From NCBI RefSeq assembly GCF_030733265.1, contig NZ_JASHJI010000009.1:124001-188000 (forward strand): a stretch of DNA of 64,000 bases, given 5' to 3'. How positions within the stretch are numbered: the stretch's first letter is position 1; every line of letters starts with the position of its first letter. A program made the translations under genes and the position numbers. Positions 32,753 to 43,475 of this stretch are shown here, in pieces. The notes beneath the pieces are model-generated. The model did not search any database and was not told where the DNA came from. It saw nothing but the letters and a program-made list of their open reading frames with translations. Source of the stretch: Roseibium sp. MMSF_3412 (GTDB lineage Bacteria; Pseudomonadota; Alphaproteobacteria; Rhizobiales; Stappiaceae).

Positions 32753-34165
32753 TTAGCCGTCGGCCTCAACATATTCGGCAAACAGATCGCGGAAAGGTCC
32801 CCGCTGCTTGTCGGAAACACGCACCTCTGCGGTCACCGCTTCCTCGCTGTCGACCCGGTTGAGAACCTCGGACATCTGGTAAAGCTTGGCAAGAAGAGCG
32901 CCCTCCGCCACAGGCAGACGAACATTCAGAATGTCATCGTGCTGGGCAATGAAACGGTCAATCCGGGACGAAAGCTGCTCGACGCCCGCGCCCGTCAATG
33001 CAGAAACGGACACTGGTCCGTCCTCTCCGGCCTCTGCAAGCAGTTTTTCCCGGTATGCAGCGTCAAGGCAGTCGATTTTGTTCCAGACCTCGACAACCGG
33101 CGCTCCGGTCAGCGCATCGACACCAAGCTCATCAAGCGTTTTCTTGACGTCCTCGGCCTGCGCATCGGTGTCCGGATGTGAAATGTCGCGCACATGCAGG
33201 ATCAGATCAGCTTCCAGGACCTCTTCAAGTGTCGCGCGAAAGGCGGCGACCAGATGCGTCGGCAGGTCCGAGATGAACCCCACCGTGTCCGAGAGAATGA
33301 CCTCCTTGCCGTGCGGCAAGGTCACCTTGCGCAGCGTGGGGTCCAGCGTGGCGAAAAGCAGATCCTTGGCGAAGACATCGGCTTCGGTCAGACGATTGAA
33401 CAGCGTTGACTTGCCGGCATTGGTATAGCCCACAAGCGCGACGACCGGCTGTGGTATTTTCTTGCGCTTTTTGCGGTGCAGATTGCGCGTGCGGCGAACG
33501 CTCTCCAGTTGCTTCTGCAGTGCGATGATGCGGTCCTGGATCTGCCGCCGGTCGGCTTCGATCTGGGTTTCGCCCGGACCGCCCATGAAACCGGCCCCGC
33601 CCCTTTGCCGTTCAAGGTGCGTCCAGGAGCGCACAAGACGGCTTTTCTGCCAGGTCAGGTGGGCAAGATCGACCTGAAGGCGGCCTTCCTTCGTGCGCGC
33701 CCGATCGCCGAAAATCTCCAGGATCAGGCCGGTTCTGTCGATAACCTTGGTCTTGAGGCGCCGCTCCAGGTTTCGCTGCTGCACGGGTGAGAGAGGATGG
33801 TCTATGACCACCAGATCAAAATCCTCGCTTGCAACGATGCCCGCCAGTTCGGCGACCTTGCCTTCGCCGAACAAGGTACCCGGTTTCGGGTTGTTCACCT
33901 TGACCACACCGGAATGAATGATCTGAAGATTGATGGCTGCGCTCAGACCAATCGCCTCTTCCAGGCGCGCTTCCGGGCTTCGGTTCCCCCGCAGGTCGGT
34001 CTGCGCGCTGTCGCCGCGCAGCTGCAGAACCGGCTCGATAATCATCGCACGGAAGGGCTGAGGCAGGCGATCCACCCCAGTATCCTTTATTCTGAGCGTT
34101 TTGTGTCCCGGTTCTTCGGGACCGTTTGATTTCGAAAAATCGTCCGCGCGAGACTTAGGTTTCAA
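32753..34165 (-). CDS. hflX: ribosome-associated GTPase HflX
   Basis: HflX is a GTPase that splits stalled 70S ribosomes under stress. The 470-residue form starts at TTG 34165, directly after the hfq stop; an internal ATG at 34045 (MIIEPVLQL) is possible. The N-terminal HflX domain includes GKVAELAGIV and FGDRARTKEGRLQVDLA. The G domain follows with GYTNAGKST (G1), DTVGFI (G3) and NKID (G4). The hfq-hflX pair is conserved across proteobacteria and is translationally adjacent here. Confidence 0.94.
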   Translation of the reverse strand: MKPKSRADDFSKSNGPEEPGHKTLRIKDTGVDRLPQPFRAMIIEPVLQLRGDSAQTDLRGNRSPEARLEEAIGLSAAINLQIIHSGVVKVNNPKPGTLFGEGKVAELAGIVASEDFDLVVIDHPLSPVQQRNLERRLKTKVIDRTGLILEIFGDRARTKEGRLQVDLAHLTWQKSRLVRSWTHLERQRGGAGFMGGPGETQIEADRRQIQDRIIALQKQLESVRRTRNLHRKKRKKIPQPVVALVGYTNAGKSTLFNRLTEADVFAKDLLFATLDPTLRKVTLPHGKEVILSDTVGFISDLPTHLVAAFRATLEEVLEADLILHVRDISHPDTDAQAEDVKKTLDELGVDALTGAPVVEVWNKIDCLDAAYREKLLAEAGEDGPVSVSALTGAGVEQLSSRIDRFIAQHDDILNVRLPVAEGALLAKLYQMSEVLNRVDSEEAVTAEVRVSDKQRGPFRDLFAEYVEADG

Positions 34166-34420
34166 TCAGCCAGCCTTTTCAGCGTTTTCCTCAGCCTGAT
34201 CGAACAGTTGAACAGGGCCATTTGGCATAATTGTGGAAATCGCGTGCTTATACACGAGCTGAGAGTGCCCGTCGCGGCGAAGCAGGACGCAAAAATTGTC
34301 AAACCAGGTCACGACACCCTGCAATTTCACACCGTTGATGAGAAATATTGTCAGGGGAGTTTTTTGTTTGCGAACGTGGTTGAGGAAAGTGTCTTGGAGA
34401 TTTTGTGCGCGCTCAGCCAT
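34166..34420 (-). CDS. hfq: RNA chaperone Hfq
   Basis: Hfq is a hexameric Sm-like chaperone that pairs small RNAs with mRNAs. The 84-residue protein has the Sm1 region ([20 protein letters not shown] then [20 protein letters not shown]) and the Sm2 motif [10 protein letters not shown]. The C-terminal tail is short (about 15 residues), as in alphaproteobacteria. It lies upstream of hflX with no gap, and 194 bp separate it from the aminotransferase gene. Confidence 0.98.
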   Translation of the reverse strand: MAERAQNLQDTFLNHVRKQKTPLTIFLINGVKLQGVVTWFDNFCVLLRRDGHSQLVYKHAISTIMPNGPVQLFDQAEENAEKAG

Positions 34421-34614
34421 CAGTGTTTTTATCCTGTTTTACCCCCGGATGCGGCCGAGCATCCGGCTTTGTCGGCAGCCTACCGTCAAAAAGCTATTGA
34501 ATTTCAAACATTAAGGTTTGAAGTTCTGCCCGCGTTTTGTTTTGCCCACTCAAAGAGCTGTCTGCCTCAGCTCCTTTTACGTCGTATTTATATCCATAGA
34601 CAAGACCAATTCAG

Positions 34615-35478
34615 TCATGCCGTCTGCAAATCAGTAGCAGTATGGAACAGTTCACGCAATCGCAATGCAACAGAACCCGGATGTCCGTTGCCGACAATCC
34701 TTCCGTCAACGCGTGTTACGGGCATCACCAGGGTTGACGCAGCGGTAACAAACGCTTCCTTGGCCTCGAACGCTTCTTCCAGGCTGAAGGGCCGTTCTTC
34801 AAACGTCAGGCCTTCCCTTTCAACAAGGTCGAGCACCACCGCCCGCGTGATCCCGCGGAGAATTCCGTTCTCGGCCGGTCTTGTAACCAATGCCCCATCC
34901 TTCGTCACGATCCAGGCATTGGTCGATCCGCCTTCCGTGACATTACCGTCGGCATCGATGTACCAGGCTTCCTTGCCGCCATTTTCCTTCGCATGCTGCT
35001 TTGCCAGCACGTTCGGCAGCAGCGCGACGGTCTTGATGTCGACACGCGGCCACCGGTTTTCCGGGTAGCTGACGACGGAAATGCCCTTTTCGGCCTGGGC
35101 TTCCGCCGCGGCGGGATTGGTTGACTTGGCTGTTACGACAATCGACGGTGCAACGTCGTCTGAAGGGAAAAAGTGGTCCCGTTTGGCAACGCCGCGCGTG
35201 ACCTGGATATAGACCAGGCCGTTTTTGACCAGATTTCTGCGGACTACCTGCCTCAACACGAACTCGACCGCGTTTCGGCTCATGGGCCAGTCAATCTGGA
35301 GTTCGCTCAAGGATCGGCTCAAACGGTCGAGATGCCTCGGCATGTCCACGATCTTGCCGTGCCAGACTTCGCACACCTCGTAAACACCATCCGCAAACTG
35401 ATACCCACGGTCTTCAACATGCACCGCGGCATCCCCATGACGAACGTACTGACCGTTGACATAAGCAATCCGGCTCAT
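34615..35478 (-). CDS. D-amino acid aminotransferase (fold type IV PLP enzyme)
   Basis: This enzyme likely interconverts D-alanine and D-glutamate for peptidoglycan, or belongs to the branched-chain/4-amino-4-deoxychorismate lyase relatives. The 287-residue form starts MSRIAYVNGQY, the standard family start; an upstream in-frame extension to 35559 adds a non-homologous stretch. Family features are EDRGYQFADGVYE, the PLP Lys in VDIKTVALLPNVLAK and EGGSTNAWIV. The position between trkA and hfq is conserved in Hyphomicrobiales. Confidence 0.9.
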   Translation of the reverse strand: MSRIAYVNGQYVRHGDAAVHVEDRGYQFADGVYEVCEVWHGKIVDMPRHLDRLSRSLSELQIDWPMSRNAVEFVLRQVVRRNLVKNGLVYIQVTRGVAKRDHFFPSDDVAPSIVVTAKSTNPAAAEAQAEKGISVVSYPENRWPRVDIKTVALLPNVLAKQHAKENGGKEAWYIDADGNVTEGGSTNAWIVTKDGALVTRPAENGILRGITRAVVLDLVEREGLTFEERPFSLEEAFEAKEAFVTAASTLVMPVTRVDGRIVGNGHPGSVALRLRELFHTATDLQTA

Positions 35479-35581
35479 GAACACTCCAAAGCAAACAAGA
35501 AACGTGCCCGTCAAACGGGCCTTTGGCACATTTTTGAACGTTCGGTCAGATAATTGCAAGCTCAGATTAGAGGCAAATCGC

Positions 35582-36958
35582 CTAAAAGAAATCGAGGCTC
35601 ACGCGGAACATTTGCTCGACCTGCCGGACGCGATTGGCAACGGCGAAGATGACGATACGGTCCTGCGCCTGGATCTGCAGTTCCCCGTTTGGCGTGAGCA
35701 CTTCTCCACCTCTGAAAACGGCTCCGACGCGAATTCCGGAGGGCAGATCAATGACCCGCAAGGGCTTGCCGACCAGCGGAGACGTGTCGAGAGCTTCTGC
35801 TTCGACAATCTCCGCAGCCCCGTTCTGGAGCGAATGAACGCCACGAATTCTGCCGCGGCGCACATGCTGAAGTATCCTGGAAATCGTGACGGCCCTCGGA
35901 TTGATGAAGGCGTCGATACCAAGCGCATTCGCGAAGGCAGGGTAGCTCGGGTTGTTGAGCAGCGACAGGGAACGCCGACAGCCGAGTTTCTTGGCCATGA
36001 CGGAAGACAGGATGTTGACTTCGTCTTCGTTGGTGAGCGCGACCATCGTATCCGCATCACCGGCATCGGCTTCGTTCAAGATGATCTGATCAAGCGCGCT
36101 GCCGTGCAGGATGACCGATCGCTTGAGTTCATCGGCAACCGACATTGCCCGTTCACGCGACGCTTCAATGAGCTTGATTTTCGTTCCGCTCTGACGTTGT
36201 TCGAGCGCCTTGGCGACATAGAGCCCGATATTGCCACCTCCGGCGATGACGACCTTGGCGGCTTCCGGTTCCTCATGTCCGAATATGCTCAATGTCCTGC
36301 GCACCTGATCGCGCCGGGCGACCACGTAGGCCAGGTCGCCGGACAGGATGCTGTCGCTGCTCTTGGGCACAAACAGACTGTTGTTCCGGTAAAGGCCGAC
36401 AACGACGGCTCCAAGATCGGGAAAGAGCTCGGTCAGCTGCCTGAGCGGCGTGTCGACCACCGGACAGTCCTCTTCGCACATGATCCCGACAACGACGACA
36501 TGATCGTCCGCAAACCGGACGGTTTCAACCGCTCCCGGCAGTGCCAGACGCCGAAGCACCATCTCTCCGACTTCGATCTCCGGGGAGATGATCACGTCGA
36601 TGGGCATGTTGTCGCGCGAGAACAGATTGCGCCAACGGCCCTGGAGGTAGGATTGCGCCCGGATACGGGCAACCTTTGTCGGCACGTTAAAGAGGGAATG
36701 CGCCACCTGGCAGGCGACCATGTTGACTTCGTCGTAAAGCGTGACCGCAACGATCATGTCCGCTTCTTCGGCGCCTGCCTGCGCCAGGATGTCCGGATGT
36801 GCGCCATGGCCGACAAAGCCGCGCACATCGAGCTGGTCGCCGATCGCATTGATCAGTTGAGGTGAGGAATCGATGACCGAAACATCGTTTTGCTCCGCGG
36901 CAAGCCGCTCTGCAATCCCGTACCCGACCTGGCCGGCGCCGCAAATGACGATTTTCAT
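35582..36958 (-). CDS. trkA: Trk system potassium uptake regulatory protein TrkA
   Basis: TrkA is the peripheral NAD(H)-binding gating subunit of the TrkH/TrkG potassium channel. The 458-residue protein has two RCK units, each with a Rossmann nucleotide-binding start (MKIVICGAGQVGYGIAERL at residue 1; KVVIAGGGNIGLYVAKAL at about 233) and a C-terminal RCK-C domain. No trkH is visible. It follows ntrX by 37 bp on the same strand and is probably in the ntr operon. Confidence 0.94.
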   Translation of the reverse strand: MKIVICGAGQVGYGIAERLAAEQNDVSVIDSSPQLINAIGDQLDVRGFVGHGAHPDILAQAGAEEADMIVAVTLYDEVNMVACQVAHSLFNVPTKVARIRAQSYLQGRWRNLFSRDNMPIDVIISPEIEVGEMVLRRLALPGAVETVRFADDHVVVVGIMCEEDCPVVDTPLRQLTELFPDLGAVVVGLYRNNSLFVPKSSDSILSGDLAYVVARRDQVRRTLSIFGHEEPEAAKVVIAGGGNIGLYVAKALEQRQSGTKIKLIEASRERAMSVADELKRSVILHGSALDQIILNEADAGDADTMVALTNEDEVNILSSVMAKKLGCRRSLSLLNNPSYPAFANALGIDAFINPRAVTISRILQHVRRGRIRGVHSLQNGAAEIVEAEALDTSPLVGKPLRVIDLPSGIRVGAVFRGGEVLTPNGELQIQAQDRIVIFAVANRVRQVEQMFRVSLDFF

Positions 36959-36995
36959 GGAAAGACCTCTTTCCCCTTGATGGGCTTTGCCGTTT

Positions 36996-38363
36996 TCAGG
37001 TCATTCCCAGTGTTTTCAGTTTGCGGTGCAAGGCAGACCGTTCCATTCCGACGAATTCTGCAGTCCTTGAGATATTGCCGTCAAATCGCTTTATCTGCGC
37101 CTGCAGATATTCCCGCTCAAAAATCTCGCGCGCCTCACGAAGCGGCACTGACATCAGATGCTCGCCCGTTCCCGATGTCGGCAGGTTCGGCAGTGTTTCG
37201 CCGATCTCGGACGGCAAGAGGTCGGCGGTGATCGTACTATCCGGTTCGCCGCGGCTCAGGATCATCAGCCGTTCGACATTGTTGCGCAGCTGACGCACGT
37301 TTCCTGGCCAGTCGTGGGTCTGCAGAACCGCCATGGCATCGTCTCCGATGGGGCGAAGCGGAATGCCCGAGGCCGCGGATATCTGCTCCATGAAGTGATG
37401 CACCAGGACAGGTATGTCCTCGCGCCGTTCTGCAAGGCCCGGAACCCGAAGCGGCACAACGCTGAGCCGGTGATAGAGATCCTGGCGGAAGAGACCGGAG
37501 GCGATATGTTCTTCCAGGTTCTTCGATGTCGAGGACAGGATCCGGATATCGACCTGCACTTTTTGGGTTCCGCCGACACGCGCGAAGCTCTGTTCAACAA
37601 GAACCCGGAGAATTTTCCCCTGTGTCTCTGCCGGCATGTCTGCAACTTCGTCGAGATAGAGCGTGCCGCCATGCGCTTCCTCAAGCGCGCCGATCTTTCT
37701 CAGATTGCCGTTTTCGTCCTCGATGCCGAACAGTTCCTCTTCCATGCGCGCGGGCGTGATTGTGGCGGCATTCAGAACAACAAAGGGACTTTTGGTTCGT
37801 GGCGACTGGTCATGGATCATCCGCGCCGCACGTTCCTTGCCGGCACCGGATGGACCGACAATCAGGATCCTGCTGTTCGTCCCGGAGATTTTCTGGATCG
37901 TCTGGCGCAGATTATGCGCGGCTGAAGACCCACCGATGACTTCGCTGGTTTCACCGCTGCGCTGCTTGAGATCTCGGATCTCGCGCTTGAGGCTGGAGGC
38001 CTCGAGCGCACGTTCGACAATATGAACGAGCCGGTCGGCCTTGAACGGTTTCTCGATGTAATCGTAGGCACCGCGCTTGATCGCGGATACGGCTGTTTCG
38101 ATGTTGCCGTGACCTGAGATGATCACCACCGGCAGATCGGGATCTGTCTCCTTCAGGACATCGAGCAGAGCAAGACCGTCGAGCCGGCTCCCCTGCAGCC
38201 AGATGTCAAGGATCACGAGAGACGGTTTGCGTTCCTTGACGGCGCCGAGTGCACTGTCGGAATCATGCGCCGTGCGCGTCCCGTAGCCATCGTCATCCAG
38301 GATGCCTGCAATCATCTCCCGGATATCGGTTTCGTCATCTACAACTAGAATATCATGCGCCAT
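36996..38363 (-). CDS. ntrX: nitrogen-stress response regulator NtrX
   Basis: NtrX is the response regulator of the NtrY/NtrX pair, controlling nitrogen, redox and envelope responses in alphaproteobacteria. The 455-residue protein has a receiver domain (DDETDIRE, phospho-Asp in LVILDIWLQ, the conserved Lys in EKPF). An AAA+ domain follows (GPSGAGKERAARMIH, GGTLYLDEVADMP) and then a Fis-type helix. The sigma54-contact motif GAFTGA is absent, as known for this NtrX subgroup, so it probably acts without sigma54. It overlaps ntrY by 11 bp. Confidence 0.95.
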   Translation of the reverse strand: MAHDILVVDDETDIREMIAGILDDDGYGTRTAHDSDSALGAVKERKPSLVILDIWLQGSRLDGLALLDVLKETDPDLPVVIISGHGNIETAVSAIKRGAYDYIEKPFKADRLVHIVERALEASSLKREIRDLKQRSGETSEVIGGSSAAHNLRQTIQKISGTNSRILIVGPSGAGKERAARMIHDQSPRTKSPFVVLNAATITPARMEEELFGIEDENGNLRKIGALEEAHGGTLYLDEVADMPAETQGKILRVLVEQSFARVGGTQKVQVDIRILSSTSKNLEEHIASGLFRQDLYHRLSVVPLRVPGLAERREDIPVLVHHFMEQISAASGIPLRPIGDDAMAVLQTHDWPGNVRQLRNNVERLMILSRGEPDSTITADLLPSEIGETLPNLPTSGTGEHLMSVPLREAREIFEREYLQAQIKRFDGNISRTAEFVGMERSALHRKLKTLGMT

Positions 38364-40617
38364 GAGCTGTCACTGCTTGCTCTTGTTCGTCGCTCTCCGT
38401 TTCGGCCTCGGCAGAAGCTGCCAGAGTAAGCCGCACCAGAGTGCCTGTTGCATCAGGGGTTGATTTCGGCGCGTCCAGCAATTCGACGCCACCGCCGTGG
38501 TCTTCCATAATCTTCCGCACGATCGCAAGACCAAGGCCCGTGCCCTTTTCCCGCGTCGTCATGTAGGGCTCCAGCAACCGGCTGCGGTTTTCCTCGGGCA
38601 GCCCGACCCCGTTGTCGATCACATCGACGACGATCCGTCCCGGAGTTTCATCACTTTCTGCGCGCAGCCGGACCAGAACCTTGCCTTTCGGCAAGTCGTC
38701 ACCTGTCCGTGCTGCAACCGCCTCGGTGGCATTCTTGACCACGTTGGTAAGTGCCTGACCGACGAGACGCGGGTCGAACACGGCCGTTACCGCCGTATCG
38801 GGAACATCGGCCGTGACCGAGATTTCCGGGTTGGCGACAGATTGCATGAAGGCGGCATCGCGGACCGCTTCGCGCAGGTCCGAACTGATCTTGTTCGGTT
38901 TCCGCATCCGGGCAAAGGAGGAAAACTCGTCGACCATCTGGCCGATATCGCCGACCTGCCTGACAATGGTGTCGATGCACTGGTCGAAGACTTCCCGGTC
39001 TTCCTCGATGCGTTTGCCGTAACGCCGGCGAATGCGCTCCGCAGACAGCTGGATCGGTGTCAGCGGATTCTTGATTTCGTGCGCGATTCTGCGAGCGACA
39101 TCGGCCCAGGCGGAATTGCGCTGCGCGGAGACGAGATCGGTAATATCGTCCAGTGTGACGACAAAACCATGCTCGCGCCGTGTGGACTGCTCGCTTGTTA
39201 TGCGCACATTCAATGTCCGCAGGCGGCCGGCTCGCGTGACCTCGATCTGGGTTTCCGGGAGCTTATCCGTCGAGTTTTCAAGCACGGCATCGATGCAGTC
39301 GGCAAGTTCGGGCACAACTTCCGTCAGCGGTCTGTTGAGGATCTGCACCTCATCGAGTTGCAGCAGTTCCAGCGCCGACCGGTTGATCAGCATGATGGAA
39401 GCCTCGTCATCCACTCCGATCACGCCTGTCGACACGCCGGAAAGGACAGCCTCGTTGAACCTGCGGCGGCGGTCGATCTGCTCGTTGGCCGCCAGCAGGG
39501 CGTCCCGCTGTCCAAGCAACTGGCCGGTCATCTTGTTGAATGTCAGACCGAGGTTGGTCAGGTCTCCCCCCGACTTTTCTGTCTGCACCTTGACCGCAAG
39601 GTTGCCCTTGGAGACCTCGTCGGCAGCCGATATCAGCACGCGAATGGGCGAAACCAGCCTGTTTGCGAAGCCAAAGCCGATCCAGATAGCCGATAGGAGC
39701 AGGATGAGAGCGACACCCAGATAGACCAGCGCAAACGCGACCTGGACACCGAACCGGCTGTTTTCCATCTGCTGATACTGCGATGCGCCGGTTTCCGCCA
39801 GGCGCAGATACTCAACGACGCGGGGGTCGATCACCCGCACGGCATAAAGATAAAAATTATCGTAGGCCGACAGCTTCATGACACCGCCGACGAGATTCGA
39901 ACTGCCGGGGGCAATCAGGATCGGGTCGCCCGACTGTGCCTTGAAAAAACTGTCGGCGGGCGGCAGCGGGATCTGCGCATTCGGATCGAGAATGACGCGC
40001 GTCACGACATCCCCATTCTCATCGAGGATCATCGCGCCGAGAATGCCGCGAAGTGAAACCTGTGTCGCAAAGAACTGGTCAAACCGGGTCGGCTCGAATT
40101 CATAGATCGCCTTGGCGCGATCGATATCCTTCGTCATGGCGATCAGATCGCCCCTGAGAACCCGCGCATGTTCCTGAAGATAGGCCTGCGCAACCGTCAG
40201 GGCATTGTCGATGATCTGCCGCGTGCGGTCTTCAAACCAGCGATCCAGGCCCCGATCGAGCGTGACTGCAGCCAGAACCGCCATCATGACGGCAGGAACA
40301 GCCGCAACAAGGCTGAACAGGGCAACGACACGCACGTGAAGACGCGCGGCTGCCCGCCCACGCCTTCGCGCCTGCCAGAGCTTGTAGATTTCAACGGAGA
40401 CGACGCCCAGCAATACGGCCGCGAGAGCACCATTGATGGCCATCGCCGTCATGATGACTTCCCGTGTGGGATCGACGGAGGTCAGTCCCATGAGAATAAC
40501 AAATGTGATCGCAATCGAAATCAGCGCAACCACCATGACGGCAAGCCCGGCGCGACGCCATAACTTGCCCGAAGCGCTGGATTGCACCACGGATTGCTGA
40601 ACTGTTTCCAGTATCAT
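38353..40617 (-). CDS. ntrY: sensor histidine kinase NtrY
   Basis: NtrY is the membrane sensor kinase that phosphorylates NtrX. The 754-residue form starts MILETVQQS with GAGG 5 nt upstream; a longer start at 40638 is less likely. It has several N-terminal membrane segments around a periplasmic region, a HAMP domain after the segment near residue 310 and a PAS domain. The H-box is [17 protein letters not shown], and the ATPase domain carries DNGVGLPEE and GTGLGLAIV. It lies 264 bp downstream of ntrC. Confidence 0.95.
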   Translation of the reverse strand: MILETVQQSVVQSSASGKLWRRAGLAVMVVALISIAITFVILMGLTSVDPTREVIMTAMAINGALAAVLLGVVSVEIYKLWQARRRGRAAARLHVRVVALFSLVAAVPAVMMAVLAAVTLDRGLDRWFEDRTRQIIDNALTVAQAYLQEHARVLRGDLIAMTKDIDRAKAIYEFEPTRFDQFFATQVSLRGILGAMILDENGDVVTRVILDPNAQIPLPPADSFFKAQSGDPILIAPGSSNLVGGVMKLSAYDNFYLYAVRVIDPRVVEYLRLAETGASQYQQMENSRFGVQVAFALVYLGVALILLLSAIWIGFGFANRLVSPIRVLISAADEVSKGNLAVKVQTEKSGGDLTNLGLTFNKMTGQLLGQRDALLAANEQIDRRRRFNEAVLSGVSTGVIGVDDEASIMLINRSALELLQLDEVQILNRPLTEVVPELADCIDAVLENSTDKLPETQIEVTRAGRLRTLNVRITSEQSTRREHGFVVTLDDITDLVSAQRNSAWADVARRIAHEIKNPLTPIQLSAERIRRRYGKRIEEDREVFDQCIDTIVRQVGDIGQMVDEFSSFARMRKPNKISSDLREAVRDAAFMQSVANPEISVTADVPDTAVTAVFDPRLVGQALTNVVKNATEAVAARTGDDLPKGKVLVRLRAESDETPGRIVVDVIDNGVGLPEENRSRLLEPYMTTREKGTGLGLAIVRKIMEDHGGGVELLDAPKSTPDATGTLVRLTLAASAEAETESDEQEQAVTAHGA

Positions 40618-40881
40618 GCAGCCTCTAAAACACGGCAAACCACGGAATAATTGCGGCTTGCTGGACCATTTGCTGCAAACTTATCACACATTGTTGCGAA
40701 ATTGCGACAGAGCTGTCCAGACGCCACATTTTACAGTGGAAGAGATTGGTCTCGTTCCAAATTCGTCAGAAGATTCAGAATCTTGACCTTGCAAAAATCA
40801 CGCAGGGTGACAGGAGCGCGGTCCCGGGGAGCGCCGCACGACCCGGCCGACCGTGTCTTCTTTCGACCGGAAGGATAACGC

Positions 40882-42321
40882 TCATCTGGCGGAGCGCATC
40901 ACCTGAATGTCGAGGTCTCTGATTTTCTTCCGCAAGGTGTTGCGATTGACCCCGAGAAGTTCTGCGGCCTTGATCTGATTGCCTCTTGTCGCAGCAAGGG
41001 CAGCACTGATCAGCGGGTATTCGACCTCCCGCAGAATGCGGTGGTAGAGCCCCGGAGGGGGAAGCGCTTCGCCGAACGTGTCGAAGTAACCCGACAGGTA
41101 TTTTTCCACCGAGCCCCCCAGGTTGACGTTCTCGTTCACGTCCTCCGAGGCCGAAACGGCACTTGGCTGGCTGAGTTCCTGATCGAGCAGGCTTTCGCTG
41201 ATCACGTCCTGCGGATATAGCGCTGCGAGACGCCGGACGAGGTTTTCCAGTTCGCGCACGTTGCCCGGCCATCTGTAACGGCGCAGCATGTTGAGTGCAC
41301 CGACGTCGATCTGTTTCGCCTGCAGGCCTTCCTTTTCCACCAGAGAAAAGAAGTGCCGGACCAGGTCCGGAATGTCTTCCACCCGCTCGCGCAGCGGTGG
41401 CAACCGGATTGGAACGACGTTGAGCCTGAAATAGAGATCTTCCCGGAAAAGTCCCTGGTTGATCAGGTGACGGAGATCCTTGTTGGTCGCGGCGACAATG
41501 CGAACATCAGTCTTGATCGGCGTCCGTCCGCCGACAGTGGTATACTCGCCTTGCTGCAGCACGCGCAGCAAACGTGTCTGCGCTTCCATCGGCATGTCGC
41601 CGATTTCATCCAGGAACAGCGTTCCGCCGTCAGCTTGCTCAAAACGGCCCGAACTCCGGTTCTGCGCACCGGTGAAGGCTCCCTTTTCGTGGCCGAACAA
41701 CTCGGCCTCGATCAGGTCCCGCGGGATCGCCGCCATGTTGATGGCGACAAATGGACCGTTTCGACGTTTGCCGTAGTCGTGAAGTGCACGTGCAACGAGT
41801 TCCTTGCCCGTGCCCGATTCTCCGTTGATCATGACCGTGAGATCGGTCTGCATCAGCCGGGCGAGAATGCGATAGATTTCCTGCATGGCCGGTGAGCGGC
41901 CAACAAGCGGCATCCCCTCCCCGGCGTCCTCGATATCAAGCGCCGGGCGTTTCTTGGGCTCTTCCAGCGCTCTTTGCACAATGTTGGTGAGTTCCTTCAG
42001 ATCGAAGGGCTTGGGCAGATATTCATAGGCTCCCTTTTCGGAAGCCTTGATCGCGGTCATGAACGTGTTCTGGGCACTCATGACGAGGACCGGAAGTTCA
42101 GGCCGCATCTTTTTCATGCGCGGCAGAACATCAAAAATGTTCTCATCCGGCATCACGACATCCGTGATGACAAGATCGCCATCACCGGATGATACCCACC
42201 GCCAGAGCGTAGAGGCATTCGACGTCAGCCGCACCGTGTATCCGGCCCTGGAAAGAGCCTGGTTGAGCACGGTGCGAATAGCCGCGTCATCATCTGCAAC
42301 AAGGATCGTACCTGTCGGCAT
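40882..42321 (-). CDS. ntrC: nitrogen regulator NtrC
   Basis: NtrC is the sigma54-dependent activator of nitrogen-scavenging genes. The 479-residue protein has a receiver domain (DDDAAIRT, phospho-Asp in [11 protein letters not shown], the Lys in LPKPFD). The AAA+ domain carries [14 protein letters not shown] ([11 protein letters not shown]) and [13 protein letters not shown], and a C-terminal Fis-type helix contains [15 protein letters not shown]. It follows ntrB by 2 bp and receives phosphate from it. Confidence 0.97.
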   Translation of the reverse strand: MPTGTILVADDDAAIRTVLNQALSRAGYTVRLTSNASTLWRWVSSGDGDLVITDVVMPDENIFDVLPRMKKMRPELPVLVMSAQNTFMTAIKASEKGAYEYLPKPFDLKELTNIVQRALEEPKKRPALDIEDAGEGMPLVGRSPAMQEIYRILARLMQTDLTVMINGESGTGKELVARALHDYGKRRNGPFVAINMAAIPRDLIEAELFGHEKGAFTGAQNRSSGRFEQADGGTLFLDEIGDMPMEAQTRLLRVLQQGEYTTVGGRTPIKTDVRIVAATNKDLRHLINQGLFREDLYFRLNVVPIRLPPLRERVEDIPDLVRHFFSLVEKEGLQAKQIDVGALNMLRRYRWPGNVRELENLVRRLAALYPQDVISESLLDQELSQPSAVSASEDVNENVNLGGSVEKYLSGYFDTFGEALPPPGLYHRILREVEYPLISAALAATRGNQIKAAELLGVNRNTLRKKIRDLDIQVMRSAR

Positions 42322-42323
42322 CG

Positions 42324-43475
42324 TTATTCAGTTCCCTCGCTCGCCGTGTCGGTATCCGGATTTGCGTCACCGGTATACGCAGGCATTAGGATGCGAAAAA
42401 TGGTTCTTTCACGCTGGCTGTCACACTCAATGACGCCACCATGATCGCCGATAATTTTTGCAACGAGAGCCAGGCCAAGACCCGACCCGTTGGTCTTCGT
42501 GGTGATAAAGGGTTCAAACAGGTGCGGCAGCAGATCATCGGGAACACCCGGACCGTTATCCTGCACACAGAATTCAAGCGGCAGGCTTACGCGATGCTCT
42601 GTACCGGGCACCGACAGACGGACTCCCGGCCGAAAAGCGGTTGAAATCCGGATTTCGCCATCGGGATCATCGCCGATCGCTTCACTCGCGTTCTTCACCA
42701 GATTGAGAAACACCTGGATCAGCTGGTCCTTGTTGGCAAAGACCGGCGGCAGGGATGGATCGTAAATCTCCACGATCCTCTTGTTACGCGCAAACCCGTT
42801 GTCTGACAGGCTTTTGACCCTGTCCAGAACGACGTGGATGTTGACCGGTTCACGCTCGATCGGTCTCTCGTCGGAGAAAACCTCCATGCGATCGACAAGT
42901 TTCACGATCCTGTCGGTCTCGTCCATGATGAGCCGCGTCAGCGACCGGTCGTCATCGACCACGGATTGTTCCAGAAGCTGCGCCGCTCCCCTTATGCCAG
43001 ACAGCGGGTTCTTGATTTCGTGCGCCAGCATCGCCGCGAGCCCGGTCACGGTTCGCGCCGCCCCCCGCGACGTCAGTTGCCGGTCGATCTTTTCGGCCAT
43101 GGTCCGTTCTTGGAACATCAGAACGACAGCCCCCGGCCGATCCGATACCGGAGCCGCATTGATATCGACCATCTTGGGCGCGCCGATTCGCGGCGAACCG
43201 ATATCCACCTTGTATTCGTTGACGGGTGCCGCGCGTTCGCGCACCTGCTCGATCAAGGTGAGCAACGGGCTGCCGAAAGGGACAAAGTCGCTGATCGGAT
43301 GCCGTCGCAAGACGGAAGCGCTGGAGCGCATGAAAATCTCGGCGGCCATGTTTGCCGACTCAATGACGCCGTCTGGCGCCACAAGCAAAACCGGGTGCGG
43401 AAGCGCATCGAGAATGGTCGGGCCGTCGCTTGCAAGCATGGCAATACGGCCGCTTTCAACGGTGACTTCGCTCAC
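42324..43475 (-). CDS. ntrB: nitrogen sensor histidine kinase NtrB
   Basis: NtrB is a cytoplasmic kinase/phosphatase that sets NtrC phosphorylation under PII control. The 383-residue protein starts at GTG 43475, overlapping the dusB stop (GTGA). It has an N-terminal PAS domain ([12 protein letters not shown]), the H-box [15 protein letters not shown], the N-box [12 protein letters not shown] and G-boxes DNGPGVPDD and GSGLGLALV. It lacks membrane segments, as expected. Confidence 0.96.
   Translation of the reverse strand: MSEVTVESGRIAMLASDGPTILDALPHPVLLVAPDGVIESANMAAEIFMRSSASVLRRHPISDFVPFGSPLLTLIEQVRERAAPVNEYKVDIGSPRIGAPKMVDINAAPVSDRPGAVVLMFQERTMAEKIDRQLTSRGAARTVTGLAAMLAHEIKNPLSGIRGAAQLLEQSVVDDDRSLTRLIMDETDRIVKLVDRMEVFSDERPIEREPVNIHVVLDRVKSLSDNGFARNKRIVEIYDPSLPPVFANKDQLIQVFLNLVKNASEAIGDDPDGEIRISTAFRPGVRLSVPGTEHRVSLPLEFCVQDNGPGVPDDLLPHLFEPFITTKTNGSGLGLALVAKIIGDHGGVIECDSQRERTIFRILMPAYTGDANPDTDTASEGTE

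Noticed and set aside
36996..38363. NtrX without GAFTGA as a broken sigma54 activator
   Set aside because: Loss of GAFTGA is a known trait of alphaproteobacterial NtrX; the gene is otherwise intact.
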